Shown: positions 44,715 through 52,471 of the stretch, one piece after another
How positions within the stretch are numbered: position 1 is the first letter of the stretch
How the letters are laid out: each line of letters opens with the position of its first letter
Notes under the pieces: generated by a model
What the model was told of the DNA's origin: nothing
The model's database searches: none
Seen by the model: only the letters and a program-made list of their open reading frames with translations
From: an uncultured bacterium
GTDB taxonomy: Bacteria; Verrucomicrobiota; Verrucomicrobiia; CAIQCK01
Assembly: GCA_903870275.1 (NCBI GenBank)
Contig: CAIQCK010000030.1
Span: forward strand, 62,001-126,000
Direction: 5' to 3'
DNA: 64,000 nucleotides
Program-made: the position numbers and the translations under genes

Positions 44715-45692
44715 TCAATTCGCGGCCTTCGACGCGGCGTATTTCTTGTATAGTTCCGCCACTTTGCCGCTCTTCTCGTCACCGGTGTGGAACAGAAACC
44801 GATACCGGAAAGTCACGCGCTTGCCCGCCTCAACCTTCAGGTCACCGGCGCCTGCGGGCTGCTCGTTGGCAGTTTTCACGGTGAAGTCATGGATGCCGTA
44901 TGGATTCACGCTGAACAAACCGTAGTCGCGCACATGCCAATACGTCGGGTGCCGCGGATTTTGCGGATGGTCGAAGATGGCGACGCCGACGGGCTTGCCA
45001 TTGACCGGGCCGTAGTAATCCACCCAGTCGGCCCGTTTGCCCCAGGCGTCCTTGTCGCGCGCGCCCTCGCTGTTGATAATGTGGCCCTGCGCCACCTTGC
45101 CCTTGGCAGTGACGCTCATCGAAGTCGGCAAGCGAATGCTCATCGAGCCTTCCTTCGTGTCGCCGAACGTCACGTCGCCCTGTGACGCAATGAACGTGAT
45201 CTCAAAATCGAGTATCCGCGCGTCTCCGCACGGCTGGATGCAAATCGTGCGCTCGTCGGAACAGAGCACCTTGCCATCGGCCGTGACCCAGTTGTTGCGC
45301 GAGCGGATCACGCCTTGTTTGGCGCCGGAGGTGGTCTCCAGAAATTTTTCGTGAACGGTTTTGCCGAAAGTCTTCAGTTCGGACCAGCAATCCACGCCGT
45401 TGACCTTGCCGTGCGCATACCACAGCCCTTTGTGATGCGGGTGGTCGTGCACGTCATTGTCGTTGTTCTCCTGCATCGGCCAGTCGCGCGTCATCCCCAC
45501 GCCGCCGGGGCCGATGATGGGATAAAAATACGGCCGCGCCACGTCCTTGTAGTGATACTCCGTGAAAAGCTCGCCATCGATCTTGACGCTCAACTTGCCG
45601 TCCAAGTCGGTGATGACAACGCCCTCCGCGCCAATCGCCGCCGTCGCCGCCGTCGCACTCGCAACCATCAACACTGCCAACCGATGATTCAT
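44715..45692 (-). CDS. PmoA-family (DUF6807) exported protein
   Basis: A 325-residue exported protein with signal peptide MNHRLAVLMVASATAATAAI-GA. Family text includes EYHYKDVARPYFYPIIGPGG, VHDHPHHKGLWYAHGKVNG and DHPQNPRHPTYWHVRDYGLF. The name PmoA is historical; it is not the methane monooxygenase subunit. ATG 45692 has GAGGAAA upstream and gives the signal peptide directly, so it is preferred over 45719. It probably acts with the adjacent oxidoreductase in periplasmic carbohydrate breakdown. Confidence 0.88.
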   Translation of the reverse strand: MNHRLAVLMVASATAATAAIGAEGVVITDLDGKLSVKIDGELFTEYHYKDVARPYFYPIIGPGGVGMTRDWPMQENNDNDVHDHPHHKGLWYAHGKVNGVDCWSELKTFGKTVHEKFLETTSGAKQGVIRSRNNWVTADGKVLCSDERTICIQPCGDARILDFEITFIASQGDVTFGDTKEGSMSIRLPTSMSVTAKGKVAQGHIINSEGARDKDAWGKRADWVDYYGPVNGKPVGVAIFDHPQNPRHPTYWHVRDYGLFSVNPYGIHDFTVKTANEQPAGAGDLKVEAGKRVTFRYRFLFHTGDEKSGKVAELYKKYAASKAAN

Positions 45693-45897
45693 CGTATTTC
45701 CTCGAAACTGGTTTTCCACTTCCGTGTCATCTCGTCAGCCGCCGCGCGTGCCGGCACTTCGCCGCAACCCACGCAACGCCAACGATGACCACAACTCCCG
45801 TTTCGTCTCAAGTCTTTTATGCCGCCCAAACCCCATATCATAACCTTGCCAAACCGTCGGGAGATTGACAGCCTGCAAGGAAATCGGGGTGGAAAAA

Positions 45898-45987
45898 TGG
45901 CGGAGAGGGTGAGATTTGAACTCACGTTGACCTTTCGGCCAAACCGGTTTTCGAGACCGGCGCTTTCAACCGCTCAGCCACCTCTCC
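45898..45987 (-). tRNA. tRNA-Ser (anticodon CGA)
   Basis: A 90-nt tRNA with encoded CCA. The acceptor GGAGAGG pairs with CCTCTCC, the D-loop region is TGGCTGAGCGGTTGAAAGC, the anticodon stem CCGGT/ACCGG encloses CTCGAAA (CGA at 34-36), and a long class II variable arm (TTTGGCCGAAAGGTCAA) identifies serine. The T-arm contains GTTCAAATC. It reads UCG codons. Confidence 0.95.
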
Positions 45988-46432
45988 GCGGCTACGGCCC
46001 GGCTAACGTAGGAACCGCCGCGCCATGGCGCAAGGATATTCTCAATGGAACGATGGTGACGTTCCGTCTGGCGCACGCTCTTCATCCGAGAAGCCCTGAC
46101 GGTCGAGCCTGAGCGAATCCTGACTACGAACGACTGCTTCAATAGCTACGCAGCTTTCTGCAAGATTCAACAACTGGAACCTGCCGGCAGACAAACATCC
46201 TGGTTGATGTGAACAAAAATTGAGTCCGGTCGGATGGATCTGACCGTTGCGCTCGAGTGATGAAAAAAAGACGACCGTGATGATTCATAATGCTGTTTCA
46301 GACGGGCTGCGCTCCCCTTACGTTGGAGATGGACAGGACAAAAACGATCAGGCAACATAAACTTTAGCCGCAGAGTGGATCGTGCATGCAGTTTGAAAAG
46401 TGAGTCCGGCCACCTCTGAATCGAAACCAGGA
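45988..46432. other. Intergenic stretch between tRNA-Ser and Tat-protein gene
   Basis: 445 bp with no convincing frame. Its GC content looks lower than flanking genes, especially from about 46190. It must hold the promoters of the tRNA (minus) and of the 46433 gene (plus), but no confident -35/-10 pair was found. Confidence 0.5.
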
Positions 46433-47698
46433 ATGAAACGACGAGAGTTTCTTCAATTTGCCACAGGAGCCTCCGGCGCCCTGTTGTTGGGTTTCCGCGG
46501 TTCTTCCTTCGCGGAACAGGAACTCGCCGGCGGTGACAACGAATTCCATTTTGACCAACCGTTCGATGGCGCCGTCGTCCACGAACGTTGCGCCAGCCCG
46601 ATACTCGGGGTTATCGCCGGTGCGGACGGGAAACAACTGAAAATCCAGATAGCCGGAACCATGCCCGATTCACCCGGCCGCGTCGAGGTCAATGACGTCA
46701 GGCATCCGCAGCGGAAGATTCCTCTTCGGCAGGAAGGGAGGAAGTTCTTTGCCGAATCCGTTCTGGAGGACGTCAAGACTGAGTTCATTGCCCGGTGGGC
46801 GGATTCTCAGGGTGGACGGCCGAGGGTGGCGCGCACGCGGGTGGTCTGGCTCAAAGACTCCTATCCACGCTACCGGTTCCAGATTGACGACAACAGCTTT
46901 TGCACGCGGGATCTTCACCAGAAGGGCTACAAGAGTATTTTCGACTCGCCGTATCTGGGCATGTTCCGCGATTTCAACAAGAAATACGGGGCCAAGGTGG
47001 TCTTGAACCTGTTTTATTCAACCCCGGAAGAAGACTTCAACCTGTCGCAGTTGTCGGACAAGTATAAGTCCCAATGGCAGGACAACGCGCACTGGCTGAA
47101 ACTGGCCTTTCATGCCCGCAACGAATTCCCAAATCATCCCTGCCTTGCCAGGACGCCAAAACAATTCGGCGAAGACATTGATCTCATCGAACGGGAGATC
47201 AAGCGGTTTGCCGGCGAGAAGGTGTATACGCGAACAGCCCTGTTGCATTGGGGCACCGTTCGCCCGGAATCCCTGCCGGCCTTGATCACTCGAGGCTGGC
47301 GAACATTGTCCGGTTCCATGTGGCCGCTTCGCAGCCCATCAAGCTCTGCCTACCTCAACCAATACCAAGTGCCCCAACGTGCGATGCGGCATCTCGACGA
47401 GCAGGACGCCTGGTATAATTTCGACAATGGACTGTTGTTCGTTAAGATCGACCTGTGCTGCAATCGGGTTCCACTCAAGGAAACACTGCCGACGCTGCAA
47501 AAGGCTTACGACAACCCGAATACCCGGGAGGTTATGGACTTGGCCACACACGAGCAGTATTTCTGGCCGTTCTATAAGAACTATATGCCCGACCATGCGG
47601 ATCGGTTGGACTGCGCGTTCCGGTTTGTGACCGAGCGCGGTTACAAGGCCATTTTCCCCGAAGAGGATATTTTTGAGCAGGTCCGGGACCGCGTTTAA
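46433..47698 (+). CDS. Tat-exported protein of unknown function, deacetylase-like
   Basis: A 421-residue protein with a Tat signal (KRREFLQFATGASGALLLGF). The C-terminal two thirds (YPRYRFQIDDNSFCTRDLHQ, YLGMFRDFNKKYGAKVVLNL, LAFHARNEFPNHP) recall NodB-like polysaccharide deacetylases, in which aspartates and histidines bind metal, but the motifs are not canonical. I assign only a possible carbohydrate-active role. A CAGGA site precedes ATG 46433. Base composition appears less GC-rich than its neighbours, which may indicate acquisition by transfer. Confidence 0.72.
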   Translation: MKRREFLQFATGASGALLLGFRGSSFAEQELAGGDNEFHFDQPFDGAVVHERCASPILGVIAGADGKQLKIQIAGTMPDSPGRVEVNDVRHPQRKIPLRQEGRKFFAESVLEDVKTEFIARWADSQGGRPRVARTRVVWLKDSYPRYRFQIDDNSFCTRDLHQKGYKSIFDSPYLGMFRDFNKKYGAKVVLNLFYSTPEEDFNLSQLSDKYKSQWQDNAHWLKLAFHARNEFPNHPCLARTPKQFGEDIDLIEREIKRFAGEKVYTRTALLHWGTVRPESLPALITRGWRTLSGSMWPLRSPSSSAYLNQYQVPQRAMRHLDEQDAWYNFDNGLLFVKIDLCCNRVPLKETLPTLQKAYDNPNTREVMDLATHEQYFWPFYKNYMPDHADRLDCAFRFVTERGYKAIFPEEDIFEQVRDRV

Positions 47699-47848
47699 CC
47701 GACGCAGCACCTCATCCGCATTCTTGCCGCCCTGTGGTTTGTGGCGACGACTGCGTGAAGTTTTCCCCCTCCTCTACCCCAACTCAACAAGCCGGTATAA
47801 TTCGCCAAAGGAAAGCGTTGGGCGGAGCGCGGCGAGCGTCTTTGGCCG

Positions 47849-49141
47849 TCAACCGATCTTGATGCCGCGGCGGAGGAAGGTCGGCAGGTCAAGGTCTTCG
47901 CCTTCGTAGATGGTCGGCTCCACTTTGTCGAACCGTCCCTTGACGTTGACCTCCAGCGCCAATCGCTGTTGCCGCAGCCGGCTGACGTCCACGCTGATGC
48001 GCCGGGGCACACTTTGCTCGGATGCCGGCTCCGGCCTACGGACGGGCGTGACGGCCCCGGCTGCCGTCACCGGCGATGGCGCGCTCACTGCGTCTTTCAT
48101 GGACGCCGCCATCTCTCGATCGGACGGCAGTGGACTCGCCGCCGCGGCCTCGGCCGTCGCCGAGCAGCCGCGCGACGCGATCAGCAACACCGAAAGTTTG
48201 CCGGAGAAGTTTTCGTCAATGGACGCGGCCACCAACACGTGCGGTTTCTGCGCGCACTGCTGGCTGATCTGCGAGACGGCCCGTTTCACCTCCGTCATCG
48301 TCAGCTCAGGTCCGCCGCGCAGACTCACCAGGATCGTGTCCGCCTCCGCCAAGATCGCGCCGCCTCCAAGCAACGGGTTGCTGATGACGGCCGTCGCAGC
48401 CGCCGCGGCCTTGTCGTCCCCCTCACCGGTGCCGAACGCAAAAACAATTTCGTCGTGCCGCTTTTCCAGCGCCCGCCTCAGGTCGTTAAAGTCGCGGTTG
48501 ATCAAGCCGGGCATGGTCAGCATCCGCCAGAGCGCGCGGACGCCCTCGGCCAACAAATCGTCGGCCGTGCGAAACACGTTGAGCACCGTTGCCTGTTCGC
48601 CGGCCATCTCGAACAGTTTGTCGTTCGGCACACAGGCGACCGCATCCGTCGCGCGCTTGAATTCGTCCAGCGCCGCCGCCGCCTGTTCGCGCCGGCGGTC
48701 GCCTTCAAACTCAAACGGCAGCGTCACAAACCCCAGCGTCAACGCGCCGGCTTCGCGGGCGAGCTGCGCAATGACCGGGCCTGCGCCGCCACCCGTGCCA
48801 CCACCCAGCCCTGCCGCGATAAACACCAGATCCGCGCCGCGCACCAACTCGGCGAGGCGGTCGCGATCCTCGCCGGCTGCCTTGCGCCCAACCGACGGGT
48901 CGCCGCCAGCACCGAGACCAAACGTGGTTTTGAGACCAAGCTGGAATTTTTCTCCGCAGAGCGAACTCGACAACGCATGCAGGTCGGTGTTGATCGCCAC
49001 CAAATGCGGCACGCCTGTATCGGGCGGGTCCTCCGCCGACACCGGCCGAAGGCCGTCCATTGCCACGCGATCGAGCGCGTTGCAGCCGGCGCCACCGACG
49101 CCGAGCACCAGGATGCGGACTTTTGTATCGCGCAAGCTCAT
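47849..49141 (-). CDS. ftsZ: Cell division protein FtsZ
   Basis: A 430-residue tubulin homologue, the GTPase that forms the division ring. Start VRILVLGVGGAGCNALDRV; the tubulin signature reads GLGGGTGGGAGP (residues 111-122) instead of the usual GGGTGTGA; T7 loop NRDFND (N215, D217, D220) keeps the GTP-hydrolysis aspartates. The C-terminal tail ends LDLPTFLRRGIKIG, the conserved peptide that binds FtsA. GGAGGAA upstream fits ATG 49141 best (ATG 49147 is 6 bases earlier). It is the last gene of the dcw cluster. An insertion (SAEDPPDTGVP) follows strand S2. Confidence 0.94.
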   Translation of the reverse strand: MSLRDTKVRILVLGVGGAGCNALDRVAMDGLRPVSAEDPPDTGVPHLVAINTDLHALSSSLCGEKFQLGLKTTFGLGAGGDPSVGRKAAGEDRDRLAELVRGADLVFIAAGLGGGTGGGAGPVIAQLAREAGALTLGFVTLPFEFEGDRRREQAAAALDEFKRATDAVACVPNDKLFEMAGEQATVLNVFRTADDLLAEGVRALWRMLTMPGLINRDFNDLRRALEKRHDEIVFAFGTGEGDDKAAAAATAVISNPLLGGGAILAEADTILVSLRGGPELTMTEVKRAVSQISQQCAQKPHVLVAASIDENFSGKLSVLLIASRGCSATAEAAAASPLPSDREMAASMKDAVSAPSPVTAAGAVTPVRRPEPASEQSVPRRISVDVSRLRQQRLALEVNVKGRFDKVEPTIYEGEDLDLPTFLRRGIKIG

Positions 49142-49175
49142 AGTCATTTCCTCCAAAATATTTTCGCGACGACCG

Positions 49176-50414
49176 TCAGAACATCCAGTTTCGCATGGAC
49201 CCAAAAATGCCGCCGATGATGCCCTTGAGCCGCCCGCCGCGTTTGGCGTTCTTGCGGACCATTTCCTCGCGCATCGCGCCGAACCGCACGATGCCGATCG
49301 GCGCGGCATACTCCGGCCGGTCGAGTGCCGCGGTCAGTCCCATTACGGTCTTCGCGGTGCCAATCTGCACCGGCAAGCCGATCACGTCTCCCGCCAATTC
49401 CTTGATGCCGCGAACGTGGGCGCAGCCACCCGTTAGAAACACGCCCGCGCCTATCAGTTGCGCGCAACCCGACTTGTCCAGCTCCCGCTTGATCAATTGG
49501 AGCGTTTCCTCGACGCGCAGCCGCATGAGTTGGCAGAGATGATCCTTGAAGATGACGGTCGCGCCGATGCTGATTTCGCCGTTGAGCGAAATCGTCTGGC
49601 TCTTCAGGGTGTCTTCGATCAGAACGCTGCCGTATTCCACTTTCAGCCGCTCCGCCGCGCTGAGCGGAATTTTAAGGCCCAGCGAGATGTCATTGGCGAT
49701 GTGATCGCCGCCGACGGCCACCACGCCGCTGTGCCGGAGCGCGCCCCGCGCATACACGGCGAAGTCCGTGGTGCCGCCTCCCATGTCCACCACCAGCGCG
49801 CCGAGTTGCTTCTGCTCCTCCGTGAGCACGGCCAGCGACGCGGCATACCCATTGAACACGACTTCGTTGACATCGAGCGGCGGCACTTCGCGGATGCACT
49901 TGATGACGTTTTCCGTGCGGCTGCGGACACCATGGATGACGTGAACCTCCGCCTGCAATCGCGACCCCGACATGCCGACCGGGTTCACCACGCCGTCCTG
50001 GCCGTCCACGTCGTAGTGCAGACAAAGCGAGTGGAGGATCACATCCTGATTCGGGATGTTGATAGTGCGCGCGTGCCTCAGCACCGCTTCCACATCCGAC
50101 TCGGCCACCTCGCTGTGCTCGCCAAGGATCGGTTGCACCCCGCGGTTGTTCAAGCTGCCAACGTGCGCGCCACTGATGCCGGCATAGACGCTGCGGATGT
50201 CCACGCCGGACGAGTCCTCCGCCGCGTGCGCCGACTGGAGCACACATTGCTCGGCGGTGTCGAGGTCCACGATCTCCGCTTTGCGAACGCCGCGCGACGG
50301 GCATTCGCCGACGCCGATGATGGCGACCGCGCCGTCGTCGCGCAATTCGCCGACGACCGTGCAGATTTTCGACGTGCCGATTTCGAGACCGACAATGTAG
50401 TGCGAACGGCTCAT
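49176..50414 (-). CDS. ftsA: Cell division protein FtsA
   Basis: A 412-residue actin-like ATPase that tethers FtsZ to the membrane. IVGLEIGTSKICTVVGELRD is phosphate loop 1, VVDMGGGTTDFAVYARGALR is phosphate loop 2, and FLTGGCAHVRGIKELA is the adenosine motif. The C-terminal GGIFGSMRNWMF can form the amphipathic membrane helix. ATG 50414 has AAGGAGG upstream and overlaps ftsQ by 4 bp. Neighbours ftsQ and ftsZ are as in most dcw clusters. Confidence 0.95.
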   Translation of the reverse strand: MSRSHYIVGLEIGTSKICTVVGELRDDGAVAIIGVGECPSRGVRKAEIVDLDTAEQCVLQSAHAAEDSSGVDIRSVYAGISGAHVGSLNNRGVQPILGEHSEVAESDVEAVLRHARTINIPNQDVILHSLCLHYDVDGQDGVVNPVGMSGSRLQAEVHVIHGVRSRTENVIKCIREVPPLDVNEVVFNGYAASLAVLTEEQKQLGALVVDMGGGTTDFAVYARGALRHSGVVAVGGDHIANDISLGLKIPLSAAERLKVEYGSVLIEDTLKSQTISLNGEISIGATVIFKDHLCQLMRLRVEETLQLIKRELDKSGCAQLIGAGVFLTGGCAHVRGIKELAGDVIGLPVQIGTAKTVMGLTAALDRPEYAAPIGIVRFGAMREEMVRKNAKRGGRLKGIIGGIFGSMRNWMF

Positions 50415-51412
50415 GGATGCATTCCTCCTTGAGAGCTGCGGATGGAAGCCGTCCCGCCCGCGACGGCGGTGGCGGCGCTGTTGGAAATCCCGGCATGGGG
50501 CTGCGCCGGGACGAAATAAGTCACCGGGACGTTCATGAGAACCGACAAGTCGCATGTGCGGATGAGTTGTCCGGCGCGCGACGGGTGCGTCAGGATGGTT
50601 TTCAGACGTTTCAATTGCGCCGGCAAATCGTCGAGGCCGAACGTAATCTGCCCGCCGTAGCGCGTCACCATCACCAGCGCGTCTTTCCGCGACAAATCAA
50701 TGCGCTCGTAGTCCAACAGCGGCGCGATGTCGGGCGATTCGCAAAGGTGGATCAAATTCAAACCGCATTGCAATTGCGCGCCACTCAACGGCTGGCCCAG
50801 CTTGATTTCACCCGGCTCCACGCCGCTGATCAACGGCAGCCGCGCCGTGTCCTTGGACGGCGCAAACGGATTCAGCGGCTTCATCACCACACCGTCGGAG
50901 CCAATCAGGTAGCCCATCGGAGGCGCGATCACCCGCCGCATGGCAGCGTCGTAACGGGCGCGTGTGAAAAACTGCGCCGCCGCCACGCGCTCGCTGACCA
51001 CGATCCGCAGCTTGTCCGGCAACACACGATAAATCTCCGCGCGCCGGATCACCGGATTCGACTCCAGCGCGGCGCGAATCGCGCCGAGGTTGACGGCGTA
51101 GAGGTTCTGGCCTTCGCGAACGCCGGCCAGCGTCAGGATGTCCTCGCGCGTCAACCCGCCGTCGTTTTCCACCTGAATCGAAGCGATGCTATACCGCGCA
51201 TTTTCGGTGAACGCCGTCTGCACAAAATACTGGAACGCCCGGAAGCCGCCGAACGCCACCAGTCCCATGGTCAGCGCCGCCGCCACCGACATCACGGCCT
51301 TGCCGATCTGCGCCTCCGTGCGATGCGGCGCGCGCACTTTGACGTTTAGCGAATACTGATCACGCCGTTTGCGGCGGTTTTCCCGCGGATTTCGAAGCCA
51401 TCGGTCAAACAT
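50411..51412 (-). CDS. ftsQ: Cell division protein FtsQ/DivIB
   Basis: A 333-residue bitopic division protein. A basic cytoplasmic N-terminus (NPRENRRKRRDQYSLNVKVR) is followed by one TM (SVAAALTMGLVAFGGFRAF), a POTRA domain (SIQVENDGGLTREDILTLAG, LPDKLRIVVSERV) and the beta domain. The C-terminal tail of about 40 residues is Ala/Pro/Ser-rich. It overlaps ddl by 8 bp and ftsA by 4 bp. Sequence conservation in this family is low, and position helps the call. Confidence 0.9.
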   Translation of the reverse strand: MFDRWLRNPRENRRKRRDQYSLNVKVRAPHRTEAQIGKAVMSVAAALTMGLVAFGGFRAFQYFVQTAFTENARYSIASIQVENDGGLTREDILTLAGVREGQNLYAVNLGAIRAALESNPVIRRAEIYRVLPDKLRIVVSERVAAAQFFTRARYDAAMRRVIAPPMGYLIGSDGVVMKPLNPFAPSKDTARLPLISGVEPGEIKLGQPLSGAQLQCGLNLIHLCESPDIAPLLDYERIDLSRKDALVMVTRYGGQITFGLDDLPAQLKRLKTILTHPSRAGQLIRTCDLSVLMNVPVTYFVPAQPHAGISNSAATAVAGGTASIRSSQGGMHP

Positions 51413-52322
51413 GCGCCACTCGCCTTTCCAAAGCCATCTCCACCATGCGCGAGCACAGGTCCTCAAAACCAATCCCCGCCGCCGCCGCCGCCTTCGGCAA
51501 CAGACTCGTCTCGGTCATGCCCGGCAGCGTGTTGATCTCCAAAACGGAAGGTTGCTCGTCGCGCCGGTCCAGCAACACGTCCACGCGCGCGTAGTCGCGG
51601 CAACCGGCCGCGCGAAACGCCGCCAGCGCCGCCGCCTGCACCGCACGTGTCGTGGCATCGGACAAGCGGGCCGGCACTTCATATTCTGTCGCGCCCTTTG
51701 TGTATTTGTTGTTGTAATCGTAGAATCCGCTCTTGATCCGGACCTCGACCACCGGCAGCGGCTCCCCATCGAGAATGCCCACCGTCAATTCGCGGCCGTC
51801 CACAAACTCCTCCACCAGCACCCGGTCGTCAAACCGGAACGCCTCTTCCAACGCCGCCGCCAGTTGACCACTCTCGCGCACAATGGTTATACCGACGCTC
51901 GACCCCTGACGCGCCGGCTTCACCACATACGGCAGGTCCAATGTCACCTGCCGCACCGAGCCTGGCGTCAGCACCTCGCACCGCGGCGTCGGAACGTGCG
52001 CCTCCAGAAAAATCCCCTTCGCCCGAATTTTGTCAAAACAATCGCTGCTCGCCTGCGCACCGCTACCGGTGTAGGTGACGCGGCGCTCCTCCAGCAACCG
52101 CTGCAGCGCACCGTCTTCGCCGAAAGTACCGTGCAACGCCAGAAACGCAACCGCCGTGTCCGGTTCCAGCGCAAACTCCGGCCCGCGCACGTCCACGTCG
52201 CACACGCGCCATCCCGCGCGCCGGAGACCCGCCGAGCAGGCTGCGCCCGAGTGCAAAGACACCTCGCGCTCGGCGCTCGGCCCGCCCATCAACACTGCGA
52301 TCTTTTCGTTCCGCACTTTCAT
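51405..52322 (-). CDS. ddl: D-alanine--D-alanine ligase
   Basis: A 305-residue ATP-grasp ligase making D-Ala-D-Ala for MurF. Motifs: IAVLMGGPSAEREVSLHSG, FLALHGTFGEDGALQRLLEE, PYVVKPARQGSSVGI and SVLEINTLPGMTETSLLPKA. It follows the murG-murC-murB gene after a 149-bp gap filled by an inverted repeat, and overlaps ftsQ by 8 bp. Confidence 0.95.
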   Translation of the reverse strand: MKVRNEKIAVLMGGPSAEREVSLHSGAACSAGLRRAGWRVCDVDVRGPEFALEPDTAVAFLALHGTFGEDGALQRLLEERRVTYTGSGAQASSDCFDKIRAKGIFLEAHVPTPRCEVLTPGSVRQVTLDLPYVVKPARQGSSVGITIVRESGQLAAALEEAFRFDDRVLVEEFVDGRELTVGILDGEPLPVVEVRIKSGFYDYNNKYTKGATEYEVPARLSDATTRAVQAAALAAFRAAGCRDYARVDVLLDRRDEQPSVLEINTLPGMTETSLLPKAAAAAGIGFEDLCSRMVEMALERRVAHV

Positions 52323-52335
52323 AATCGGTTGCCGT

Positions 52336-52450
52336 TTCTGTCCGTGCTGAAAACTCAGCGCAGAAACGCTAAGAACGCCGAGTACCACGGAGGTGTTTGA
52401 TCCTCTCCGCGTTCCGCTGCGCCTTCTGCGTCTCTGCTTTGAATCTCCGT
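52336..52450. repeat. Degenerate-word inverted repeat (CGCAGAA words)
   Basis: The left arm has purine-rich words (CGCAGAAACG, AAGAACGCCG, CACGGAGG) and the right arm their pyrimidine-rich complements (CCTCTCCGCG, TTCCGCTGCG, TTCTGCGTCT). CGCAGAA (52359-52365) pairs with TTCTGCG (52424-52430), and GAGG/CCTC close the centre. It fills the murB-ddl gap inside the dcw cluster. Confidence 0.7.
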
Positions 52451-52471
52451 CTTCACTTCCTTATGCTCCGT

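Noticed and set aside
45819..46112. Open frame across tRNA-Ser
   Set aside because: It reads through the tRNA gene on the opposite strand; the tRNA fold is unambiguous.
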